The notes beneath the pieces are model-generated. The model was not told the origin of the DNA, did not search any database, and saw nothing but the letters and a program-made list of their open reading frames with translations. Below, piece by piece: positions 46,101 through 58,600 of a DNA stretch of 64,000 nucleotides; the stretch's first letter is position 1; each line of letters opens with the position of its first letter. Location: contig NC_134652.1 of the NCBI RefSeq assembly GCF_030463565.1, positions 8,583,897-8,647,896 on the forward strand. The letters are read 5' to 3'. Both the position numbers and the translations under genes were made by a program. The DNA comes from Pelecanus crispus (taxonomy: Eukaryota; Chordata; Aves; Pelecaniformes; Pelecanidae).

Positions 46101-46675
46101 TTCCATAATGCCATGAAAGTAAACTCAGCTGCATAGGATAAGTGGTGTTATTTAGGGGAGACGAAGTATCGACAGCTTGACCATCTCAAGCGTGACTGCG
46201 TAGTCTGTCTATGAGCAAAGGGAGGATGGAGTGAGTGCTGCAGTGGCCCTGCCCGTGTAGAGACACCTGCTAAGAGGTGGCTCCTGTCTGGAGCAGCTGC
46301 TGATGGCTAAGCAGCTGCTAAGCTGCAGTTGTCTTAGTTAAGGAAATTTTGGGTTGCTCCCTGTCCCCAGGTGTGAAGGTCTCATACTCAGACCTCCTTG
46401 CTGGTCTGGAGGCCTTGGTATAGAAGCTGCCCTTTATTTAATGAATTAACCCCATAGGCCTGACTACAGTCCAGCAGGACTCCACCAGCCCAAAAGCCCT
46501 TCCTGGGGCTGCTTTGCTCCAGTGTCTTTAGGCAGCCCTGCAACTCGCAGGATGGGGGCTGACAGTCCAAACCTCTCTGATCCACGCAACGGCCAGGAGG
46601 TGGGAACAACTCCTCCACCTCTGCTGGTGACTTGGCAAGGAGACATCTGACTTCTTGGTGGCTCCTCTAAGGTGT

Positions 46676-47200
46676 CATAGAATCATAGAATGCTTTGGGT
46701 TGGAAGGGACCTCTAGAGACCATCCAGCCCAACCCCCCTGCAGTGAGCAGGGACAGCTTTAACCAGATCAGGGTGCTCACAGCCCCGTCCAACCTGACCT
46801 GGAATGTTTCCAGGGATGGGGCATCTGCCACCTCTCTGGGCAACCTGTGCCAGTGTTTCACCACCCTCACTGTAAAAAATTTCTTTCTTATGTCTAGTCT
46901 AAATTTATTCTTCTTTAGTTTAAATCCATTATTCCTTGTTCTGTCACAACAGGCCTTGCTAAAAAGATTCTCCCCATCCTTCCTGTAAGCTCCCTTTAAG
47001 CATGGAAAGGCTGCAATAAGGTCTCCCCGCAGCCTTCTCTTCTCCAGGCTGAACAACCCCAACTCTCTCAGCCTGGCCTCATAGGAGAGGGGCTCCAGCC
47101 CTCGGATCATTTTTGTGGCCCTCTTCTGGACCCGCTCCAACAGGTCCATGTCCTTCTTGTGCTGAGGGCTCCAGAGCTGGATGCAGTACTCCAGATGAGG
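46676..47200 (-). mobile_element. 5'-truncated CR1 LINE fragment
   Basis: On the - strand a frame of about 160 codons (47149-46667) encodes the C-terminal part of the CR1 ORF2 protein: MDLLERVQKRATKMIRGLEP, YEARLRELGLFSLEKRRLRG, RNNGFKLKKNKFRLDIRKKF and [16 protein letters not shown]. It then passes into the 3' end and the tail at 46676-46692. CR1-like sequence continues to about 47200 (the GCAGTACTCCAGATGAGGT end). The open frame is unusually long for a dead fragment and points to a fairly young copy, but the catalytic reverse-transcriptase core is absent. Confidence 0.95.
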
Positions 47201-48530
47201 TCAACATTCCCCTTTTTCCAGTCAGCAGTCCACTACCCCTCTCTTCACTTGAAAATACAGTGTTAGATTCTCTCCTGATCTATATCAAAATGAAGTGGGA
47301 AGGCAATCATTCTGGTTATAACACTAATATGTCAACAGCAGGCTCTCTGTCACCGTCCTCTATTGCAGTCATCTTTCTTGACTTAATTTCATGGAAGGCA
47401 GAGCTGACTTTTGTTCCCTGGATATAGTTCTCCAAGTTTATGTCAATAGAGAAGCGCTTGTACTTCAAGTAAGAATAATCTAAAATGAATGTGGTTCCTG
47501 GCTGCACAGAATACTGAGCAACCCTATGAAGAATGACTGTTGTAAATATCAGTAATGTTGAGTTAAGATACAGTGTTATTACAGAGTTTTTGCGACATAT
47601 TTTTACTAGTGTTTTTCAGTTATTCCTGCCCTAGTATGTCAACAAGCTGACTTAGTGGTTCAGGATTTGCTCCAATGGGTAGAATTCAAGGAAAGAGAAG
47701 CAATTCTTGAGCTTGATGAGCGTTATATTCTGCCTTAATGCATCTTTCAACTGATCTGTCAGAAATGTTTCAGACCTATTAATCCTGAAAATCTTCTTTC
47801 AGTTCATCTGTATGATTTGCGCTGATAGCTCTCCTCTCTTGGAGCAATGATAATAATGCTTTATAGAACTCCTGCATAGTTAAAAGCAGATGCTACCCTT
47901 ATGAGGGTGACGAATCCCACATGTTGAATGTGCCAAAGCAAGGACAAAAGGCCCAGAACCTTGAGCCCAAGGGCTGCTCATAGGCAAAAGGAGACTGAAA
48001 AACAGCAACAGAGGCTGTCTGATGACAGCACTGGTAGCACTTCCTTTCTAACAGTCTCCGCTTGCATTATCTGTTGAAGCTGATTCTTTTTATGAAGGGA
48101 TGGGGGTGGAGAGGTTTGACTGGTATACTGTCTCCAGGAGTTTTTATGGCAGCTAGGACGATGAGCATAGGGTTCAGCTAGAGCTGGTTAGGTGCCATTG
48201 CAATGCAAACAAACTGAATGCAACCCCGAGCAATTCCAGGTGGGGAATCCCGGTGCCAGCTCCAAAGGGTGGGTGGTGGGCATCATGAGCACAGTGAACC
48301 TGGAAGCTGAAGGGACCTGGAAAATACCCGATCAGTGCAATGTTACCAATCTGCTGAGCAAGTGAAAGAAATGAAGAGGGCAGAAAGGCAGGGGGAGACA
48401 AAGTACACACTAGAAGGCTGATTTTTCTTATGCTAAATATTGCCCACCTTGTTGAACTCTCATTCCTACTGTGATCTGATCTGGTCTTTTGTTTGTTTGA
48501 TATTCCCGTCGTGTCGTGTGTTGCGTCTCC

Positions 48531-48550
48531 CCCCCCCCCCCCCCCCCCCC
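48531..48550. repeat. Poly-C tract of about 20
   Basis: About twenty consecutive C on the + strand, after GCGTCT. Such a run is prone to sequencing error, so its length is uncertain. Confidence 0.9.
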
Positions 48551-50472
48551 TTCTTCATACACTTCTGTCCAACTTGTGCTACTTGACCATTTGTAGACAC
48601 CTTGAACTTGATGTAGTCCCACTGAGGCAGTTGGCTTCATCCTAGACATCAGAGAACTGGAAAGCACTGCGTATTTTGAAGGCATTTTCCTCCTGTGTTC
48701 TTGATGGGAGGATGATTTTCTGATGTTTGACAAAAGCCAGTTGGTTCTTAACCTGGAATTCAAGGCTAAGACACATTTCAAAAGCATTACTGAGATACTA
48801 AGTGTCCAGACCAGAGACAAAGACAATAGAGCATTAGAAGCAGCAGAGCTAGAAAATTCATATTTACTGAAAGTGGTGCTGGCTTTTAGTAGCTCTGGAT
48901 GTGTGGGAATGTGTTCTGGTGAGACAGCATGAGAGGAGATTGGAATTCAAACTGTTCATCTTTAGGTTGGCCAGCTCAGACTGGGTCAAGATTTATTTGC
49001 TGATGTAAATAGCTTCTAGAAAGAGACAGAAAGGTATTAGCATCTGTCAGCACTGGTAAATTGTATAAATGAGTTGTGGGTGCAACAATTTATAATGGTT
49101 TTTGACTGCAGTCTGTTGTTCTTCAGCAGAAAGAGTAAGAATAGAGACTAAATGACCGTCGGTGCATGCCAAGGACTTTATAAGACCCGGATGGGCTTGA
49201 GACTCATAACTCTGATGCTTACTCCAGAGCCAGAGCTGGAGGAGATCTCATAGACCTGTGGTGCCAGGTCTCCCCAGACAGGCAGCGATTCTCACCTCCA
49301 CAAGCTGCCTTTGTTTCCAAACTCTTCCTGCCAATGGATTTCGTTGGAGAATCTGCCCTTATTTCCATAAAATGTAGCTGGCTCCTTTATAAAAGTCAAA
49401 TGTAATTTATGACAGGGCAGAACAGGCTGTTCAGATGAGCTAGGCAAGCTGGACCATGTCCCACGCAATACACAACTGCCTGTGTTTTTTATTAACCACA
49501 CCAGAATGCCTTCTTTACCAGTTTAATAAGCACATGTTAGTTAAACAGACATAATTCTTGAGGCACTGTAGGAAGTAAAAATGTAAAAGTATCTTTTTGC
49601 CAAGCATTTGTTCCAAAGAAATCTGCTGTTCAATAAAGACTGCCTGTTCTTGGCTCTTCTGCTGCCTCCAGACTGGCTCAGAGGCGTGTGTATGTGTTTG
49701 GCAGAGGGGAGAGCAGTTTCTTCAAAAGCTGGTGTGGCCGTAGGTCAGTTCATTCCGTGTGGGGAGCCAGAGCCAGGATGGAAGCGTTGGTGTGACATTT
49801 TTGCTACAAAGCCATGCTATACCTATTTCAACAGTTAGTCTGTAAACATCTTGGAGCTGGTGGTATTGCACAAACCGTAGGCATGACTCTTCTGCCTCAG
49901 TAGTCTCACAAGCAGTGCCATAGCCATGGGCGACCTGATTTCAGTGACAGCAGGGAATGAAGTGGCTCCATGTCTTCCCCTCTCTGGAGGGGATGGAGCT
50001 GCTCAGACTTGCAGCAGTAATCCTGTCGTGAGACAGGAATGCGTGCTACAGCAGCCTGGCCTAATAGCGGGGTTAATGCCCGCTTTGTGGCATTCCCTTT
50101 TCCCTTCCTTCCTCCTGCACCTGCCTCTGTAAATTCCTGCTCCAGCGAAGAATTGTCAAGATTAGAGCCTTTGTTTAGAGCACTCAGATGCAAATCTTTT
50201 CTTTGCAAAGTTGAGCGCCTAACTTACTGTCCTCAAAAGGGTAGTTATTTTGTGTTTGTCTTATAATACCACCTAGAGGCCTTAGTTGACTTTGGGTTGA
50301 TAAATGCTCAGCTTTTTCTGAAAATTGCAGTCTTTAAGGCTTTTCTTTAACTGGATGCTCCAGAAATGAAAGCCACAGGAAGATGAGTCACACAGGAGTT
50401 GTGGTGTTTTCTTCCCAGCAGACATCAGAGCAGTTTCACCAGTATTACCGAGCTGTGCAAACTTCTCAGAAC

Positions 50473-50508
50473 AGGGATTACTTTTTCTGCAGGGATTGCT
50501 TTTTCTGC
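50473..50508. repeat. Tandem duplication, two 18-bp copies
   Basis: AGGGATTACTTTTTCTGC is followed directly by AGGGATTGCTTTTTCTGC; they differ at one base. Confidence 0.9.
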
Positions 50509-53500
50509 AGTGGCGACTTCCCAAATGTTCTGGTCCAGATGTGACTGACTTCAAAAATAAGAGGCAACATGGCCATTGCACCGCTCTGGCTACTCCTCCT
50601 GTATGGTTCAGAGTCAAAGACTTTGTGAAGGCAATCTACCCAAGTATTAAGTTTGAGGGTATCTCATGTAAGTATCAGAAAACCTAAATGGAGAATGAAA
50701 ATGTGCCAAAGTGGTGGATCAAGATGTACAGAAGAGTATGGAGCACTCTTCTAGAGAGTACTCTTGCAGGGTAGCCAGCAGCAGAAAGTGGGACCGTTCC
50801 CTACCGTGCCACGGGGGAGTCACCTGCTTAGCTGATGCTGTGGTTTCAGCCCTCAACTGTAGCTCTTTCACGCCAGGGCACCATGGTGCCATGCTCAGGC
50901 TCAAGCGGCTCCTGTAGAAATGAGCTCCCTTCTGGTATTTCTTCTTAATGTGTTAGGAAGTGGGACAGGTTTTCTGTAAGCAGTGAGGAATGGTGCTCTC
51001 CTATTCTACCTGTGATTCCTTGAGCTGGCATGCTTTGTTTTGAAGTGTGAGAATAACTGTAACACTTGATTTACTCAAAGGTCTTGTTTTTAATACACAC
51101 ACCTGCTTTTCACCAAGAGGAAAGAAGTTTTTTACTCTGTGCTCTAAACCCATGCCTAAAATTAGACCTCAACTCCCCATACTCCACGAAACAAACAAAA
51201 AAAAATCTACAGTCAGTACAGAAAATGGAATTAAATTGTTAACAAACAATACAAGGGCTCTTAGATAATACAAACAGTAATACTAACTTTAAAAAAAAAA
51301 TACTGTCTTTAACAGAATATTGTCTTAACTACCTCTAACGGGCTCTGGTGTTTAGTTGTACATCTTCCAGCTCCTGCAACAAGATGGGCAGGGCTACTAT
51401 TAATAACGGCAGTGGAAGGAATATGTTGGGTCTCACAGGGAAAACGATTATGTGCTCACATACCAAAGACTGCATCAAGCATACAGGTAAGGTAAGACAA
51501 GCCAGGCTTGCTGTGGGAGCAAACTTGCAAGTGCTTCACAGTTGGGTAATGCTTCATGTTATATTTCTGGATGCTGTTTCCTAAGTTTTAGCATATTAAA
51601 ACCCAGGGGGAGGAGGGACAGGAGGCAGGTAGGAATAGTCTTGAGCTTCCCCCCAGTGTGAGTGATCACTGAAGATGAATTTTTCAGAGCTGCTGCCTGG
51701 AGGGGTTGGTAGCCAGAGGAGGGGGCTCACTACAATGTGGACACCCCACCAGAGGTGATGGAAACACTTTGCCAGTGGGCTCCACCATCAACTGTGGGGC
51801 TGGAGAGGAATCTGAAGCTTGGAAATAATAGGATCCACTGCAGCTGGGCAATGGGTCCTAGTCTTATGGACCCCAGTGACCCTCTTTGACTGCCAGATCA
51901 CCTGTTTTCCCAGCCGCTTTCCCCGCCTCTTTCCATACTCTCTTCTGTAAGTGACTCTCACTCCCACCCACTCCATCTCCTCCTTCTTACCACAGCCTCA
52001 GTGTACGCCATCTCCTCTCGCCATGTGTCCCCTCATCCTCCTGAGGCAAAAAGGCTGTTGCTGCCCATCTCCAGGTTGCTCCATCTCAGGTGATGCAGAG
52101 GCCACCCTCTCCAGGATGCTCCTGCCCCATCTCTCCCAGCCTTCTGCTTCGGCAAAACCAAACTGTGTGGTCAAGAGGTCTCCTGACCACCACAGGGATC
52201 CCTGGCTGGATTTTTAGAGCTGTCAGAAGGTGGTGAGGTGCTACAGCTTCCCAAACAAGTGGCAATAAATTCTTTTGGTTTTTTGGTTTTGGTTTTTTTT
52301 TTTTTTCCTTAAGGTACCCAAAATCAGTGGCAGTGTAACCTCTGAAACAATCCCAAAATTTGGCTTTAGCCAGAAACTTGCCACTGAATTCTTTAGTCCA
52401 TATCATTATATTTTTGCAAATGCTATAAACAAAAGCAAACCAGTCCTTATAATGATATTTATGTGACACCAGACCTGCTTTACAGTTAGTCTGAAACCCT
52501 TTACAGTAGGTACAGAAGTGTTTTGATTCACATGCATTTGTATATAAATACATAGTGCTGTATCTTTGTAGGGAGTATCCAAAAATTAGTCAATTATAGT
52601 TGTGTTTTTTTTTTTTCCCAATTGTTCTATGGCCCTCTAATTGAGGACAGCCTTCTTTAAAGAAATGTTCACATACACCACCCACCAAACAAACCTTTTT
52701 CAGTGCCTGTAGCCTTCAGCATTACATATGAGATCATTCACTAAACAGTTTAAAGACTGGGTTTTGTCAATTTTCAGAGGCATTTAGCATCAGCACAGCC
52801 CATTGGTGTCAACACCTTGGGATTGAGGCCTTAAATGAAAACAACCAAGGAAAGAAAGACTGTGTCTTCAGTTTCTTTATTTGAAGTATAACATTTTTAA
52901 GATCAAAGCTAACCTATTCTGTGTGAACTCCTCTACAGAATCTCAGCTCAGGAATGCAAAAGCAGGATTATTATTTTATTTTTTAAGTATCTCAGCAGGA
53001 TTTCTGTGCATCTTCTTGAAGTGCCTTATACTGCAGAACAGCCTGAGCTCCTGTTCCGGCACCTTTTCTCTAATGCTTTGTTGAGTGCTGCTGTACGCAG
53101 CCTGGGATGATTCAGGGTTTAATGTTTGGTCCTTTCCCCACGGAGTTGCAGGGGTGGTGGGAAAGGCTTCCTCAGGGAGCCACGGCGCGAGTGGTGCGGT
53201 GGGCAGCGCAGGCAGCATCGCGGCGCACTGCCTGCAACCGCCAGCCATTCTGGTGGGCTGCGTGATGCCGAATGCACAGTGGCACGCACAAGGGGCGTTG
53301 GTTGAAAGTCTGGTCCCCAGAGTGCGCTCACTCACTCTTCCCAGAGCTGCAATACTGGCTCAGAAATACTGCTTGGGTCACACTTTGCATATGCATTTTC
53401 TCTAAGTGTTTTCATCTTATGAAGAGATGCTTTGTATAGCCAATGCAAATTGCATATCCATCTTCCTCCAGGAACAGAAGGAGAAAATAGAATAAGGCAT

Positions 53501-54602
53501 TGGGTGTTTGCTTTGGCTTCTAGCGCAAAGTGTAAGTGGCTACCATAGCAATGTGAAGCAGATTTTAATATTGCCTGTTGTTTAGCAGATAATCAACAAT
53601 GGCAAACGTTGCTGTTTCATGTACAAGGCAGCATGAGGAGCTGATGAAAGTAGGAGATGGAGACATCTTAGATGATGGCAGTGGTAAGCTCTGCTGTAAA
53701 CATTGAGCTAGATGCTCAAAGTAGCTTGAGCCTTACTTAGGTAACAGCTTTTCAGTCCCTGCAGAGCAGGGATGCAGCTCAGAGGCCGCAGCTGCAAGTC
53801 TGAATGAGACAGTGAAGGCAAAAGTATCCAGCACAAATCAGATCACAAGCATCTCATTCGGAGTTTCTCAGCTGAATGCATTTGGGGGGGGAAATAATAC
53901 AAGATGGCTATGCTGGAGGCTGCAGTGGCACTGCTACATTATTCAGATGAGCGGCTTGCAGAATTTCTTGGCTCCTTTCTACCTTTTATCCTTGGGAATA
54001 GCGTTCTCGATGAACCTTTTGGTTTATTAATGTTCATCATTATCTAAATTGCTTTTTGTCTTTCAGTTATCACTGCCTTTTCTTGTAGGCGGTGTTCACA
54101 GGAACTTCTTCCAGGGAGAGAAAAATGATGATTAACCCTTTGTTTGCCTTTCCATCTTCTCTTGATTTTAATAAGACAGGAAAGGCAAAAATCTGAGACA
54201 TCTGTTGTTTCTTTCAGCCATTTCCACAGAGACATTAGATAGTATTTCAAGCACTCAACTGACAAAACAACTCACCTTGTGAGAACACTCCTATTTATTA
54301 TACTGTTGCATTGCACTAGTTTTGTACAATGTAGGGAATATTTTTTTTTGTGAGACTTCCTCTGTTTTTTGCATTAAAGCAGTATTTTCACATAGTTTTA
54401 TGGTATTTTATTATATATGAGTAATGATATTCTTGATATTAGAATGGGAAGGAAGTTAGTTAAAAAGAATACAATTATTCCAAATAATATTCTGATCAGA
54501 CCCAGAGATGTGGTTAATGCATGATTTGCCATCTACTTTAACTAACGAGCCTTAACATACAATCAGTGTACAAATACAGACCATTGGCAGAGTAAGAATA
54601 AG

Positions 54603-54670
54603 ATATATACCACTTCTGTTGATAGAGGTAGTGAGAAGATAATATATACTACTTGTGGCGATAGAAATAG
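54603..54670. repeat. Imperfect tandem duplication, about 38-bp period
   Basis: ATATATACCACTTCTGTTGA then TAGAGGTAG is echoed 38 bases later by ATATATACTACTTGTGGCGA then TAGAAATAG, with about six mismatches. Confidence 0.7.
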
Positions 54671-56846
54671 TATATATTCTCATCCAAGGAGTAGAGTAAA
54701 CTTCACTTTGTTAAAATGGGGTGAACAAGAATAATTTTAAGGCCAAGGTGGTTACCAAAAACTAATTTTAGTGTGGCAAGCAGGATTTTTAACCCCAGTG
54801 TTCACTCTAAGGAGATCTTGTATGGCCTGTTTCGATAGGGAAGACACAGTGGAGTGGTCTATTGGCTAAAACACTCCATGGGGCCTGGCTGGGCAGTCAT
54901 GGGTGGGTGTGCTGCCCCACGAGGTCTTTCTCCATTTTCATTATCTGTCATTCTCAGTTTCAGACTCTAGCGGGAACTCACAACCTCTTGCTGTATATTT
55001 TAAATGCCTGTAACACTGAGAAGCTACAGGGCAAACCCCAGCTCCAGGTGAGCCATGCCGCAAGTTCATTGGGGTGGCTGAGGGCTCGCAGGAACGAGTT
55101 GCTCTGTGTAGGCTCCAAGAGCAGGGAGTCATCTTAAATGTTAACAAACACTTCGGGCCAAATTCAGTCCCAGTACAACTCCACTGCAAACAGTTTTTTC
55201 TCTTCTCCTTTATGAACTTCTTGGAATTTCTTGTGCAAGATTCATTACCCAATTTTTTAATCTCTGTTTATAGTGTTGCCAGTAACAGCGCTTGAGTGAC
55301 CTGTAGGAGCTGCCCTGTGGTACAGCAGATCAGCAAAATGAAGAGTGCTGCAAAGGATATATTTCTTTGGTACCTGATGATGAACAGCTGGGCAAGTGGG
55401 AGAAGTTCATCTGATATTTTTATGGAAGTAAATTTGCTTACTACTTGGTCCCTTCTGCCTTGTTGAAGGACTTCCAGAAATGCTGGTTAACCTGGTGAGA
55501 ATCCTTATGGCGACTCTGAGCTTTGTCTCTGTCCCTAAATTCTTACAAAGATCCAATTTTCTACTGGCATGAATTGATAGAGCTCCACAGCATACAATAA
55601 TGCTATGGTGATTTTTATCAGCAAAATACCTGGCATAATTATCTTAGTGTAGCAACTGTGGTCAAGTGGTGTAATGTAATCCAACACCATCTAAAGAATG
55701 CATGTGACAGCTTTGTTTTGCAAGAAGGGAGGAGAAGGACTTGCTGGAAAGGAGAGCCCAAATGCCCTTTAATTCAAGGAACTAGCATCTGACCCTAATT
55801 ATGTAGTGAAAATGGAGGTAGTGCAAGCACCAGAAAATGGACAAGTCTGGAACAGGAACAAAAGCATCAACTGCTGTTGAGCTGTATGCAAAGTTCAACA
55901 CAGAGAGAGAGAGAGAGACAAAGTGGCTCCAGTTGCACATAAATACTTGATGGAAAGTGTGTTGAGGAAGCAGGGCAATGGGTTATTTCTCATAAACTGC
56001 AAAATTGCTTAATATAAGTGAAATGAATTGCCCTTCCTGTAGAAATTAATTATGAAGGCAACTTTACAGAACAGCATAATAAAGATGTAGGCAAAATAAC
56101 AGTGGCATTGAATTCAAAAGCTATGCATAATGAATGGTCTATTAACATTCCTATGATCAGTTCCAAGAGACCTTGACTGTTGCATAGTAACATACTTAAG
56201 TTTCTAACTAACTGATTTTATTATTTAATTTGACATGATGTTAGTTGTTTATCAAAGAACAAGGTCTAAAATAGCACTGTGAGCTCCAGGAATAACTTAC
56301 CTCAGAATAACTTCTTGTATTTGGTGATGCTTCATTAGATTTCAGTGTGTTCTTTCCCTAAGATTTCTCCCATGATAAACATCTGTCCACACTGAAATCT
56401 GATTATGTCTGTGTTTCATAAGGAAATCATGAACACAGAGATACTTGATCCTACATGGCTAAGATTTATTTTTTTTCACCCAATCTGATAGAACATCCCT
56501 TCTTCCAAGGAAAAAAAAAAGGCTTCCTTGCTATTGTCATTTGTCATCACGTAACACATTGCAATTGTTTAAAGATATCAGAGTAGGGACTATTGGGAGT
56601 AAATGTTGTTAAAGTATTTGCAGATGAGCAATATGCAGACCAGATACCTGTTAATAGGCAATTTATGAAATTTACAGAGTGCTGATAAGACTGTGTGGAG
56701 TAAATTCTCCTACAGTGGGGAACATCAGATTCTCTTTCAAGCAGATATGTTCACATGCAGTCTTACCAGCTCATCCCTCCTCTTTGCAGAATACCATAGA
56801 AGAAAGAGCACCCAACCAGAGGCATCAGTGGAGGGAGACTGTCTTT

Positions 56847-57293
56847 CACAGACTGGTTGAGGTTGGAAGGAACATCTGGGGGTCATCTTGTCCATCCTCC
56901 CTGCTCAAGCAGGGCCACCTAGAACCAGTTGCCTGTGACCATACCCAGATGGCTTTTGAGTATCTCCAAGGATGGAGATTCCACAACCTCTCTAGGCAAC
57001 CTGTGCCAGTGCTTGGCCACCCTCACAGTGAAAAAGTGTTTCCTGGTGTTCAGAGGGAACCTCCTGTGTTCCAGTTTGTGCCTGTTGCCTCTTGTCCTGT
57101 CACTAGACACCACTGGAAGAAGTCTGGCTTCATCCTCTTTGCACCCTCCCTTCAGGTATTTATACACATTGATGAGGTCCCCCCAGGCCTTCTCTTCTGC
57201 AGGCCAAACAGTCCCAGCTCTCCCAGCCTTCCCTCATGTGTGAGGTACTCCAGTCCCCTAATTGCCTCACAGGCCCTTGGCTGAACTCTCTCT
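56847..57293 (-). mobile_element. Older 5'-truncated CR1 LINE fragment
   Basis: On the - strand this reads as the C-terminal end of CR1 ORF2 ([40 protein letters not shown]), running into a 3' end that lacks the clean repeated tail, near 56847. Compared with the two copies at 24.4 and 46.7 kb it belongs to a different subfamily and the frame is broken outside 56919-57167. A CR1-like start is recognisable to about 57293. Confidence 0.92.
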
Positions 57294-58079
57294 TTTGTAT
57301 GTAAAAAAAACCCCAAACCAATAACACTTCAGAATCAATAACTGATTGCCAAACTGTGCAAAATTTTCCATCTGAAACCAAGGGAATTAATTTGGGAACT
57401 GTAAGAGGGACTGCCAGCTCTTGGGCTGCAGAGCTGTTACTGGCAGAGCTACTGTAGTTTGTGTTTTTAATGACTCAGGTCACTGGTGTAACATCTACAG
57501 CAAAAAAATACATTACAACTGCTTTAAAGAAGTGATATGGTGCCTCAGTCAGCGGCCTATTCCTCCCTTCAAACTGGACAAAACAACTCTTGGATATTCA
57601 GAGGGAATACAGCAATGTAGTTTCTAAGAAGAAACAGGACACATGAAAATATTTCTTGCAAGGACATTCCCCTACAAACCCTCTTCTCCGCTCTGGCAGC
57701 CCATTTTATCCAAAGAGCTACAGAATAAACCAGAGCAGAACCCTAGAGGAGCACATACCAGCCACTGTAACAACTGGTGAAGCACACCCTCCCCAGTGTG
57801 ATACTGGTGGAACCGGGTCCCCCACCTTAGGAAAGAGGTCTGGAGAGCAACTCAGTTTCTAGCTTTCCAAGAGCGTGATATTTGTCTCTGCCAGGCTGGA
57901 AGCAAAGGATATCTCATATTTTGCTGGTAGGAACATACTGAATCACTTCTGAGCTATTTGTTATCTCTAAATATGTGTCCTTGCATGCGTTGGCAGGTGC
58001 TCACATCTCAGCTGGTGAAACCCACCACCTGTCTCTGCTTGCAGACAGAGGAAGCACCTATTTCAACCAAATTATATGA
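57294..58079. other. Non-coding stretch, nothing recognised
   Basis: Unique sequence of mixed composition after the CR1 fragment. Open frames are under 75 codons. I see no regulatory signature. Confidence 0.5.
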
Positions 58080-58600
58080 GGTGAGCATCCATAAAGTACG
58101 ATGTACTGCTATGAAGGGCGGGTAGATATAATTTGCCTAGTTATATTTTACAGTTGCAAATTTCATATGCAGGGTTGTTAATTATGGTATAATTAGAGCA
58201 TTTTAAAATGCCATGTTAAATACTTAATCTTCTTCTGATTTATTCTCCAATCAGTTTGTGCCTTTTTTTGTACAAATAGACATGTTTGCCATCCTAGATG
58301 GGGACAACTAGAAAAGACCATGCCAGTGTCTCTAATCAAATGGTTAAGTTTTTCAAATGAATCCATATTATCTGGGGTTTTTATTTTTAATCATACTTAC
58401 ACTCCAGTTTGAATGTGTGTTGATTAGTTAGTTGTCATCTTAGGGAAACAAGAAGTGCTTATATTTACCCAGATATATTATGCTAGTCATTATTCAGCAC
58501 TGATTGGTTTGATGGAAAAATATACATTACCTCAGCAGATAAGCTGCTTAGTCTTATTCGTGTTAATTATATACTCAAATAGCTATTGCCATTTCATTTT
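58080..58600. promoter_or_regulatory. Candidate conserved non-coding element
   Basis: Repeat-free AT-rich sequence with TTGTTAATTATGGTATAATT near 58174, TTCTCCAATCAGTTTGTG near 58244, TCTAATCAAATGG near 58332, TTGATTAGTTAGTTGTC near 58420 and GTGTTAATTATATAC near 58560. Recurrent TAATTA and ATTAG cores resemble long-range developmental enhancers. Its target could be VAX1 or the next gene beyond the window. Confidence 0.33.

Larger units (their letters stand above)
47201..56846. other. Non-coding stretch, no gene recognised
   Basis: A run of about 20 C lies at 48531-48550 and a T-tract at about 52295-52308. Small tandem duplications are at 50473-50508 and about 54603-54670, and a (GA)n run at about 55904-55918. 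A modest CpG-rich patch lies at about 53140-53270. A fragment at about 55150-55190 (GGGCCAAATTCAGTCCCAGT) resembles the end of an ancient amniote repeat. No frame above about 155 codons, and none resembles a protein family. Confidence 0.5.
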
